Assembly: GCA_031267135.1 (NCBI GenBank)
Contig: JAIRZQ010000153.1
Coordinates: 1 to 53,165, forward strand
Reading direction: 5' to 3'
Length of the DNA: 53,165 bases
Source of the DNA: Prevotellaceae bacterium
Lineage (GTDB): Bacteria; Bacteroidota; Bacteroidia; Bacteroidales; UBA932
A program made the position numbers and the translations under genes. Of the stretch, positions 1-7,983 are shown piece after piece (within the stretch, counting starts at the first letter, position 1; each line of letters opens with the position of its first letter). The notes under the pieces are model-generated. The model was not told the origin of the DNA. It saw only the letters and a list, made by a program, of their open reading frames with translations, and ran no database searches.

Positions 1-2124
1 ATTCCCGAAATATCTTCTAAAGATTACTTTATACACGGATTTGCACTTTTCGACAAAGCTGCAAAACAAGAAGTAGAACGTTACACTTGGAAAACTGATA
101 ATTATTACAGTAATAAAACAGGAATATCCATTGCAGATGCAAATTCTATAACTATTACATATAATACTACAACTCAAACTGAAATTAACATACGAATAGC
201 GAAAGTGGTATCCGGCAATTGTTTTTTCAGTTATACGGATGTTTTATATAATCCTAATTCAAAAGAGATACTTACAAATCCTGTCAGATGGACGCATCGT
301 GGCAGATTATTTAATGCAGACCCAAATTGCGATTACTTGTTAGTAAGCGACCCGAGCGAAAGCGAAGAATGTTTCAATCCCGAATTCGTAGAAGCGCAAA
401 AAGCAAGATTAACAGGAATTATTGATACAATTGATAGAATTAAGGACAAAGATATTGAGCCATTGATAAACAGTTTAAATGGATATTGTTCTACTGCACT
501 CGGAAATCTTGGCGGAGAGTTGCTTTTAAAAGCGATTAACCATATAGGATTAATGGACAATATACCGAGCGATAACGAAAAGGCAATATTGCGCATGTTG
601 GAAGTTTTGCCTGCTGATTATTATTCGGCGTTAATTACAAAGCTTTCGAACAATGAATATGCTTTGCTGAATAATCTGCTCAAAGAATTTAACGATGCTT
701 TTTTGTGGGGTTTGGACAGTTATACTTTGCTAATGAAGTTTTTATCAAAGGCGGTAACAGAAACATCTCTTGCATCTCTTTCTGACGATAATGACATAGA
801 ATCATTGAAACAAATTTTCTACATAACCCCTGTGGAATTTGAAAGTTCTTCTGTTATGAACAGTTACAGTATAGCCCTTAATAAAAAGAAACATTCGGGC
901 ATATACCTGTCAAACAAGGTGAAAATAACAGCGCAGGAACAGATTGGATATGGCGATCCTTACGAAGGCACATACGGAACAACATGGACTGATATTGCCG
1001 AAGAAGAACCTGTTTTCTTAGATCCTTTAACTCCTGTTATAATTATAAGCGACGAAACGGCTTTGCCTTTAATACAAACCGCTCTCGACGGCAACGAGGC
1101 GCTTGGCAACGCCTATGTTGTACCTGCAATATTTTTAAAGTATGCAAATGATAAGGAAATGAACCATGAAACGTTGCGAAATACAATGGTTGCCCTTGAT
1201 GCTGTTACAATAGCGGCAAGCGGCGGCGCTGCACTGGCAACAAAGGTTCATTGGGTAAAGCGCTTATGGGCAATAGCCGAAACCACAGGCGCAATAGGCG
1301 ATATTGTTATACAAACTACCAATGTTTCGCCGCAAATGGCAAATGTTGTAAATATCTTCAACGGCGCAATGGGGCTTATCGGATTAAAGAACCTCGGCGC
1401 AGGAATAGTAAAAGGTACTTACAATGTTGCTAAAGAAATTCCACAGGCTGTACGAGCTTTATTAAAGGAAAATAAAAGCATTAGGGCTCTTATTATAGCA
1501 AAATATCTGGAATATCGAATTGCAATCACGCAATTAAAGAACTCGGATGATTGGATAAATTTACCTGCTGAAACACGGGAACAAATCGTTCAACAGGAAA
1601 AAACGTTTATAACGCTTGCAGATGCAAAAAATATTCCAAATGATACGTGGGGTGCACCAAAAAGCGCTTTTATAAACGGAAAAACAAGCGAAGATATTTT
1701 AACTATATCAAAAGGAAGTAGGCCTTTGCCTGAAATATACTTGGATGCAAGCTATATTCAACAACATTTGGCTAAGTTTGAAAATGGAGTTACAAAAATC
1801 TCTGCTAATCCACCATCAGGTGCAGTTGGTCCACCAAATGGAACATTTGTTATGCCCAAACAACAAGCAGATTTATTGATTGAACAGGCAAATGGAAATA
1901 TTTCTAGATTAGAAGAATTGTTAGGATTAGAAAAAGGAACTCTTGGCAATAATCCAGTCAGAATAGATGTTAGTAATCCAAATGGATTAAGAATGCCAAG
2001 CGGAAATGAATCGGGGGCAAATCTATTATGGATACCTGGCGGACAAACAACGGGAGGTGTCTTGGAAGCCACGATAGACCAAATCCAAGTGGATTCCTAC
2101 AGTGTTGAATTTATAGTAAAATAA
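1..2124 (+). CDS. C-terminal part of a large surface protein ending in a probable polymorphic toxin domain (5' end outside window)
   Basis: The frame is open from base 1 with no stop upstream, so the gene begins outside the window; the in-frame GTG at 205 is not a credible start. About 707 codons are visible. In order there is a beta-rich stretch, a helical region near codons 130-260, a small-residue/hydrophobic stretch (about codons 390-475, bases 1170-1425) resembling the pre-toxin segments of Bacteroidota polymorphic toxins, and a C-terminal domain of about 150 residues from roughly base 1680. That domain contains YLDASYIQQHLAKF, FVMPKQQAD and MPSGNESGANLLWIPGG, motifs I associate from memory with C-terminal domains of Rhs/polymorphic toxins; I cannot name its activity. 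A very AT-rich gene follows 16 bp downstream, as expected for an immunity partner. No T9SS sorting tail is visible at the C-terminus, so the export route is unknown. The toxin role is inferred. Confidence 0.6.
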   Translation: MPEISSKDYFIHGFALFDKAAKQEVERYTWKTDNYYSNKTGISIADANSITITYNTTTQTEINIRIAKVVSGNCFFSYTDVLYNPNSKEILTNPVRWTHRGRLFNADPNCDYLLVSDPSESEECFNPEFVEAQKARLTGIIDTIDRIKDKDIEPLINSLNGYCSTALGNLGGELLLKAINHIGLMDNIPSDNEKAILRMLEVLPADYYSALITKLSNNEYALLNNLLKEFNDAFLWGLDSYTLLMKFLSKAVTETSLASLSDDNDIESLKQIFYITPVEFESSSVMNSYSIALNKKKHSGIYLSNKVKITAQEQIGYGDPYEGTYGTTWTDIAEEEPVFLDPLTPVIIISDETALPLIQTALDGNEALGNAYVVPAIFLKYANDKEMNHETLRNTMVALDAVTIAASGGAALATKVHWVKRLWAIAETTGAIGDIVIQTTNVSPQMANVVNIFNGAMGLIGLKNLGAGIVKGTYNVAKEIPQAVRALLKENKSIRALIIAKYLEYRIAITQLKNSDDWINLPAETREQIVQQEKTFITLADAKNIPNDTWGAPKSAFINGKTSEDILTISKGSRPLPEIYLDASYIQQHLAKFENGVTKISANPPSGAVGPPNGTFVMPKQQADLLIEQANGNISRLEELLGLEKGTLGNNPVRIDVSNPNGLRMPSGNESGANLLWIPGGQTTGGVLEATIDQIQVDSYSVEFIVK

Positions 2125-2140
2125 AATATTACAGAATAAT

Positions 2141-2935
2141 ATGATTTTAGGAGTATATTGGTTTTATGAGTTTCCGAATAAATTGTACGAATTTGAATTT
2201 TTCAAATTTAAAAAAGGATTAGGAGGATTAGGTTCTTCACCAGCGGAACTACTTACTACAATTAGGTGTCAGAACTCTGATAACCTTATATTGCAATTAC
2301 AATACTTAATTGACAAATATAATGACGGAAAATTATTTATTTATTCAAAAGATAATTATTTGAAAATCAGTATTGGTGGCTGGGAAATTTTTGACTACGA
2401 TTTTTTAATTACTAAAAAAGTTGAAAAAATTTTACAAGAACAAAAAACAATATTAGTAAAGGATTATGATTTCAGAGATTGTGAAATTATTAAATTGACT
2501 GGAAAAATGGCAGATAGGCAAGGGGCTTATTTTGAAAGAAAATTTTTACAAATTGTAGGGTCTGAAATAGGAAAAAATCAATCAGAAAGATTAGCAGTAA
2601 GAATGGATTGTAATATCATAGATTTAGAAAAAAATAATTTTATGGTAGAACTTGTCAATATTGCAAGAGCAGAAAATATCAATGTTCTTTATCATTATGA
2701 AAAACCATTTCAAAATAGAGTTAATTTAATGATATTTTTTTCCAATGGAAGGCAAGGTATAAATTTATACAAAAAACAAGATGTAAATTTATTTTGTCTA
2801 GAAAATAAGTTAGATATTTTATTTCAAAAATATGATATAAAAATTGGTCATATAGGTGGTTTTGAGTATTATCCATATTCTTCCAAAGAAGAAAAGATAG
2901 AACTTATGGTCGATAAGGATTATTTTTTAGGATGA
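2141..2935 (+). CDS. Candidate immunity protein for the upstream toxin; unknown fold
   Basis: This 264-residue protein starts at ATG 2141, 16 bp after the toxin-like gene, on the same strand. It has no signal peptide or transmembrane segment and is rich in Lys, Ile, Asn and Phe, so it is probably cytosolic. I do not recognise the family. Base composition is extreme: the 60 bases from 2401 contain only 8 G or C, and those from 2641 contain 17, well below the genes that follow. Position immediately behind a toxin C-terminus, small size, soluble character and foreign composition are the usual signs of an immunity gene. The function is inferred from context only; it could also be an unrelated orphan carried with the toxin tip. 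Confidence 0.5.
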   Translation: MILGVYWFYEFPNKLYEFEFFKFKKGLGGLGSSPAELLTTIRCQNSDNLILQLQYLIDKYNDGKLFIYSKDNYLKISIGGWEIFDYDFLITKKVEKILQEQKTILVKDYDFRDCEIIKLTGKMADRQGAYFERKFLQIVGSEIGKNQSERLAVRMDCNIIDLEKNNFMVELVNIARAENINVLYHYEKPFQNRVNLMIFFSNGRQGINLYKKQDVNLFCLENKLDILFQKYDIKIGHIGGFEYYPYSSKEEKIELMVDKDYFLG

Positions 2936-3081
2936 TGTCTGCTCCATTCGATTTTTTTTGACTGGTTCTATCTGCGTAAGAGAAAGTAAACACAAAATAA
3001 AGAATGCGAAGAAAATAACAGAAAATCTGATCTATAATATGAAAAATAACAAACGAAAACAACACAATAAAAAAGAATAAG

Positions 3082-6000
3082 ATGAAAACAACAGTAGTAA
3101 GGCTGCTTTTTATGGCGATAATGTTAATTGGCGTGGTGCGTATTGGCAATGGCGCCGAAATAGATGACGCGGTAAGGAATGCCAAAGAGGTATTTGCGTT
3201 AATTGATGCAAACAACGCCTATATCGAAAGGCTTGAGAACCTGTTAAGCGGGATAGAGTTTCCAGTGGGCTTGCAGAAGAGCATCAACAATACGCGCATC
3301 ACGATAGCGGCATCGGGCGGGCGCATCAATTCGCAAAACAATGTTACGGAGCTGGACTTTTTCGCCCGTCTGGAAATAGGCACAAAGGACACAATCTTTT
3401 TCGGCGCCAAAGGCGTAAAGCTGTCCTACAGCGGCGACATTATCGGCGATGCGCGTCTGGTATTGCTGAAGAACCGGGAAATACCCATAGGCGGCTCTTA
3501 TGTCATTCTTCGTTTGTTAGGCTCTTTCGACATGACGTCAGGCAACATGAACGGCTTAACCTATGTCGAGATAGACTGTGGCGGTTTCAAGAGCTTGGGC
3601 TTGTCCGCCGAAGTGGAACTGTCGCCTGCGCTCTGCTACCCGGTAGATAAAAATGGCAAGGTTGACACAGCCGCAAACAGGCGCGTCGTAGGCAGGTTCA
3701 ACACGCAAATATCGGGCTTGGACGATATTCTTGCCGCCGTAACGTTTCCATCGTTCGAGATAAGAGGCTTGAGCGGCTTTGTATGGACTTTGCGCGATGC
3801 TGTATTCGACTTCAGCGACTTGCGCAACGATACGCGCGTGCAGTTTCCAAACGAATACGGTCAGTATCTTATACAGGGCAACGAGAACCTGTGGAACGGC
3901 GTTTACGTTCGGGAACTTTCCGTCACCCTGCCGCCGCAGTTCGAGAAGGAGGGCAACGACACAGTTGCCGCTTATGCCAACCGCACAAGCTTCATGGCAT
4001 CCGACATGCTGATAGACGAAAACGGGGTTACGGGCATGTTTTCAGCCGAGAACCTGCTGTCCATCAACGAGGGCAACGCGAGCGGGTGGGAATTTTCGCT
4101 CGACCACTTTCATTTGCATCTTTTGGCAAACAGCCTTGAGGAGGCTAATTTCAGGGGAAAGATAGGCATTCCCCTTTCCGAAAAGACGCGCTTTGCATAC
4201 AACGGTCTTATCACAGCCGACGACAGATACATGCTGCAGGTAGCCACGCTTGATACTGTTTCATTTGACATATTTATGGCTCAAGCGGAAATAGATCCCA
4301 ATTCCTATATAGAATTTACTGTCGACAAGGGTAAATTCCGTCCCAAAGCCCTTCTGCACGGTCGGATGGGAGTATATTTAAAGTTAAATGAAAATTCAAG
4401 TTCAAACCTCGCCGAATTTAAAGGCATTGAATTTAGAAGTATGTTGCTTCAAACGCAATCGCCATATTTTGGAGTTGAATATCTGGGTTATCAGGGCGAG
4501 GTAAAATTTCAGGGCTTCCCCATATCATTAAGCAATATAGAATTAACAGCGACATCAACAGCCGCACAACTCGGATTTAATATGGAACTTGCCCTGATGG
4601 ACGGCGATTTCGGGGCAAAAACGCGCCTGGAAATTGTCGGCGAACTTCCCGAAGGCAGGATACATAAATGGAAATACAAAAAAATCAACATCAACGATAT
4701 AGCAATCAATGCCACCATAGGCGGCTTAATGCATTTGACCGGTTCTTTGAGCATCATGAATGATGATCCTGTTTACGGCGATGGCTTCGGCGGCAGTCTG
4801 GCAGTCGATTTTACGGGCGGTCCCATCAGCGGTCTTAAAGCGGAGATGCGCGGCATGTTCGGCAAGACGGAATTTCGGTACTGGTTTATCGATGGCAAGG
4901 CAACCATACCGGGAGCAGGCATTCCCGTACTCGGCATTTTGAATATAAAGGGCTTTGGCGGGGGACTGACGTACCGCATGAAAGGCACGGGACAGACATC
5001 CGGCGGCGGCAATGTTGCAAGCGTAACAGGGATGAAATATGTTCCCGACGCCGGCTACAGCCTTGGCATAAAGGCGTCGGCGGCGTTTACGATTATTTCG
5101 GAAACTGCGGCAAGCGGCGAAGCCTGTTTTGAACTTGCGTTTAACAATCACGGCGGCTTGAACTATGCAGGCTTTTACGGATTTGCAAAATTCGTAGGCG
5201 CCATGCCCGGGCTTGATAAGTTTCAGGATAAGATAGGTGAATCATACCAGAAGATTGTTCAAAAGGAAAAGGATTTGCTTAATTCCGTAGGAGGCGAAGA
5301 AGGCTTGAAAAGATTAAAGCAGTATGAACCCAACGAGGCGGGTAAAGTATATACCGACGAAGACAAAACAAGCTCTATGGAGATAAAGGCGGTACTGGGC
5401 TTGCAGTTCAACTTTGCGGAGTCGTCGTTTCATGCCACGTTCGATTTGTACGTAAGCGTAGCCGGCGGACTTATCAGGGGCGTAGGGCAGAACAGCAGGG
5501 CAGGCTATGCCGTCATACACGTTGATCCTCAGGACAAGTATATTTACATGGGTACTCCCACCGACCGCATAGGCTTGAAGTTCGGTCTTGGCGGCTTTAG
5601 CGTGGAAACGGGCTCCTACATCATGGCAGGCACGAAAATACCCGGCTCGCCACCGCCTCCTCCGCAGGTAGCAGCCATCCTCGGGGTTTCCTATGAGAGC
5701 CTCAATTACATGGGCAGCCTTAATGCGCTTGGCGAGGGCAAGGGCTTTGCCTTCGGGTCTCACTTGAGCGTCAATACGGGCGACATCACGTTTTTGATAC
5801 TGTATGCGCATTTTGAGGCTGGACTTGGCTTTGACATCATGCTGAAGGATTACGGTGATGCCGAATGCAAGGGACGCAGCGGCGCCATAGGTATGGATGG
5901 CTGGTACGCCAACGGGCAGGCTTATGCCTACCTTAGCGGCGAGCTTGGCGTAAAGGTCAACCTGTGGTTTATCAAGGCGCGAATACCGATAATCACCGCC

Positions 6001-7590
6001 GACTTTGCGGCTCTGCTGCAGGCAAAGCTGCCCAATCCGAGCTCGTTCAAGGCGTACATTGCCGTCAGGGCAAAGGTATTGGGCATAGTTAGCGTAAACT
6101 GCCGGTTCAAGCTGTCGATAGGCGAAGAGTGCGAGCTGGTCATACCGGGCGGCAGTCCCGTCGACATGATAATGATCACCGACTTTACGCCGACCGAAGC
6201 GTCAGGCGATGTAAGCGTGTTTACCGCTCCTCATGCCACCTTTGCCATGGATATCGGCAAGGCGTTCAGCGTTCAGGACGATGAGGGCGAAAAGACCTAC
6301 CGCATTCAGCTTAAGGACTTCGTCTTGCAGGATGGCGGCAGCAGCATTGTCGGCAATTTGAAATGGAATACAGAAAAGGACGAGGTCTCGTTCTACTCTC
6401 ACGAGGTACTGCCACAACAAAAGGACATAATTGCGACAGTACGGGTAATATTCGAGGAATACAGGAACGGGCAGTGGTCGCAGGTTTATACCGCAGGCAA
6501 GGAAGCTATGGAAATCAAGACTGTCGGCTTTACTACAGGCACGGCTCCCGACCACATACCTCTGCAGAACGTGGCATATTCGTACCCTGTAGCCGGGCAG
6601 AAATATTATCTTAAAGGCGAGCGCCCGCAGGGATACATACAGCTGATCTTCGGTCAGAGCTACCTGTTTCCCGCAGATCTTGAAAACAGGATATCCGTAA
6701 AGGATGCATCGGAAAGCCGGGCGTATTCGTCTTTTGTTTACAATACGGGGCAAAAGCGCATTGACTTTGACATGCCTGAGGTAGCGCATCAGGCGTCATA
6801 TACCTTCGACATACTGTCGTTTATGCAGGGCGAGTCGCCATCGTCGGGTTCTATTACTAATTCACAGTCGCTCATGGACGATGAGGAGCTTGGCAACATA
6901 GACATCGAAACGAAGGCTGCATCCACGGAAACGCGCACCGACATAGGCAAGAGCCTGCTTTCGTATGATTTTTCCACGAGCCGCTATTCAACGTTCAAAC
7001 AGAAAATCGACGGCATAGTAAAATCGAGGGCAGCGGTGATAAAGCTGGATTCTGACGTTCTTATGTTTGAATACGAGACGTCAGATATGGAGCCGTTTGA
7101 TTTGGCAGAACTTGTCGGCGTGGCGCAGACAGAGAGCAAGCCGCTGGTTACTGTTGAGGCATCGCTCGACGAATATTTTTACACGGGCAAGATACGCCCG
7201 CTTCTTTACGAGGACTATCCCGTACAGGGCGTACTGCGCGTCAAAAACAGGGACGCCGGCATACTCGGCTTGCCGCCCGCAAAAGCCATGCCCATAATGA
7301 CTACCTACCTGAATCAGATAGAAAACGGTAACTTTACGGGGCTTGTAACAAAGCGTTTTCCGTATTACTACAATTTGCCGCAGATATACAAGTTTGACTT
7401 TATTGATTTGCAGAATCAGGTCATCAACACATGGTTCGGCAGTCCGTCCAATCCGGCGTATCAGCGTTTTATACAGGCAGTGTATCCGTTTATTTCGGCG
7501 GGCGACTATAAGACAGCTCTTCGCTATGTGCTTCCCGGCGGCATAAACGGCACATCCTCTTCATTTGAATACAGGAACTTCATACAGTAG
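3082..7590 (+). CDS. 1502-residue exported beta-rich protein of unknown function
   Basis: An N-terminal signal peptide (hydrophobic core LLFMAIMLIGVV, probable cleavage after NGA near residue 25) sends the protein across the inner membrane. There is no lipobox, no later membrane helix and no T9SS tail. The body is glycine-rich with alternating hydrophobic residues (many FGG, GLGF and KGFGGGL patches), suggesting long beta-sheet or beta-helix structure. A short proline run at about 857-861 separates two beta-rich regions, and an acidic Ser/Thr-rich linker lies near residues 1255-1290 before a final globular part. I do not recognise the family. It begins 146 bp after the putative immunity gene and is the first large gene of the exported series up to 17944. 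GC content is clearly higher than in the preceding genes. It might be a scaffold or partner of the surface proteins encoded around it; nothing indicates an enzyme. Confidence 0.75.
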   Translation: MKTTVVRLLFMAIMLIGVVRIGNGAEIDDAVRNAKEVFALIDANNAYIERLENLLSGIEFPVGLQKSINNTRITIAASGGRINSQNNVTELDFFARLEIGTKDTIFFGAKGVKLSYSGDIIGDARLVLLKNREIPIGGSYVILRLLGSFDMTSGNMNGLTYVEIDCGGFKSLGLSAEVELSPALCYPVDKNGKVDTAANRRVVGRFNTQISGLDDILAAVTFPSFEIRGLSGFVWTLRDAVFDFSDLRNDTRVQFPNEYGQYLIQGNENLWNGVYVRELSVTLPPQFEKEGNDTVAAYANRTSFMASDMLIDENGVTGMFSAENLLSINEGNASGWEFSLDHFHLHLLANSLEEANFRGKIGIPLSEKTRFAYNGLITADDRYMLQVATLDTVSFDIFMAQAEIDPNSYIEFTVDKGKFRPKALLHGRMGVYLKLNENSSSNLAEFKGIEFRSMLLQTQSPYFGVEYLGYQGEVKFQGFPISLSNIELTATSTAAQLGFNMELALMDGDFGAKTRLEIVGELPEGRIHKWKYKKININDIAINATIGGLMHLTGSLSIMNDDPVYGDGFGGSLAVDFTGGPISGLKAEMRGMFGKTEFRYWFIDGKATIPGAGIPVLGILNIKGFGGGLTYRMKGTGQTSGGGNVASVTGMKYVPDAGYSLGIKASAAFTIISETAASGEACFELAFNNHGGLNYAGFYGFAKFVGAMPGLDKFQDKIGESYQKIVQKEKDLLNSVGGEEGLKRLKQYEPNEAGKVYTDEDKTSSMEIKAVLGLQFNFAESSFHATFDLYVSVAGGLIRGVGQNSRAGYAVIHVDPQDKYIYMGTPTDRIGLKFGLGGFSVETGSYIMAGTKIPGSPPPPPQVAAILGVSYESLNYMGSLNALGEGKGFAFGSHLSVNTGDITFLILYAHFEAGLGFDIMLKDYGDAECKGRSGAIGMDGWYANGQAYAYLSGELGVKVNLWFIKARIPIITADFAALLQAKLPNPSSFKAYIAVRAKVLGIVSVNCRFKLSIGEECELVIPGGSPVDMIMITDFTPTEASGDVSVFTAPHATFAMDIGKAFSVQDDEGEKTYRIQLKDFVLQDGGSSIVGNLKWNTEKDEVSFYSHEVLPQQKDIIATVRVIFEEYRNGQWSQVYTAGKEAMEIKTVGFTTGTAPDHIPLQNVAYSYPVAGQKYYLKGERPQGYIQLIFGQSYLFPADLENRISVKDASESRAYSSFVYNTGQKRIDFDMPEVAHQASYTFDILSFMQGESPSSGSITNSQSLMDDEELGNIDIETKAASTETRTDIGKSLLSYDFSTSRYSTFKQKIDGIVKSRAAVIKLDSDVLMFEYETSDMEPFDLAELVGVAQTESKPLVTVEASLDEYFYTGKIRPLLYEDYPVQGVLRVKNRDAGILGLPPAKAMPIMTTYLNQIENGNFTGLVTKRFPYYYNLPQIYKFDFIDLQNQVINTWFGSPSNPAYQRFIQAVYPFISAGDYKTALRYVLPGGINGTSSSFEYRNFIQ

Positions 7591-7627
7591 AAAATAATTA
7601 ACAATTAACAATTAACAATTAATAATG
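7591..7627. repeat. AATTAAC short tandem repeat
   Basis: Directly after the stop codon of the 1502-residue gene comes a run of AACAATT units of 7-8 bp. The same filler recurs at about 10025-10042 and 10155-10240. This short-period AT repeat is common between genes in Bacteroidota; no function is assigned. Confidence 0.7.
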
Positions 7628-7685
7628 ATGATGAGAAGGAAAAACATATTAAACAAAACGAATAATTGTCAGGTTATAATTAACA

Positions 7686-7797
7686 ATGGTAAATAAAACA
7701 ACAGTAAATAAACAATGTCCGGTCAATGGCAGAATGCCGGTAGAAAGGTGGTATATAAAACCTAACAGGTTTAAAAAACCTGTTAGGTTTACAATAA
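7686..7797 (+). repeat. Dispersed palindromic element, copy A
   Basis: This roughly 110-bp block ends in a perfect 15-bp inverted repeat with a 3-base loop: AAACCTAACAGGTTT at 7758-7772 and its complement at 7776-7790. The block before the palindrome is similar to the block at 33380-33462 read on the - strand. An open frame runs through it, but the same short peptide (MVNKTTVNK-like) appears at other copies, so the frame reflects the repeat and not a gene. The rest of the 7591-7983 spacer holds two other repeat types and no gene. Confidence 0.75.
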
Positions 7798-7800
7798 CAT

Positions 7801-7905
7801 CCGCAAGCATGTCCGAAGCCTCGGCGACAGTTTCAACTCTTGCTGCAAGTATGCCCGAGACCTCGGCGAAGCTTTCTAACTCTGTTGGAAGTATGCCCGA
7901 GAGCT
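7801..7905 (+). repeat. Roughly 43-bp degenerate module, about 2.5 copies
   Basis: Two and a half tandem modules begin CCGCAAGCATGTCCGA and CTGCAAGTATGCCCGA and share the inner part CCTCGGCGA. Related modules occur at 10101-10142 and 14461-14640, always in spacers of this envelope locus. Confidence 0.6.
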
Positions 7906-7906
7906 T

Positions 7907-7977
7907 TACACACTTTATGAACTTTACACACTTTACACACTTTATGAACTTTACACACTTTATACACTTTACAAACA
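7907..7977 (+). repeat. ACTTTACAC minisatellite
   Basis: About seven imperfect copies of a 9-11 bp unit (ACTTTACAC alternating with ACTTTATGA) end 7 bp before the next start codon. The array therefore lies in the leader of the fibronectin-III gene, where length changes could alter expression. That effect is speculative. Confidence 0.7.
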
Positions 7978-7983
7978 AATAAG

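Noticed and set aside
205-207. GTG at 205 as the start of the first gene
   Set aside because: The frame is open back to base 1 and the upstream residues continue the same beta-rich domain.
7686-7982. 98-codon open frame starting MVNKTTVNK
   Set aside because: It translates the dispersed palindrome, the 43-bp modules and the minisatellite; similar peptides appear at other repeat copies.
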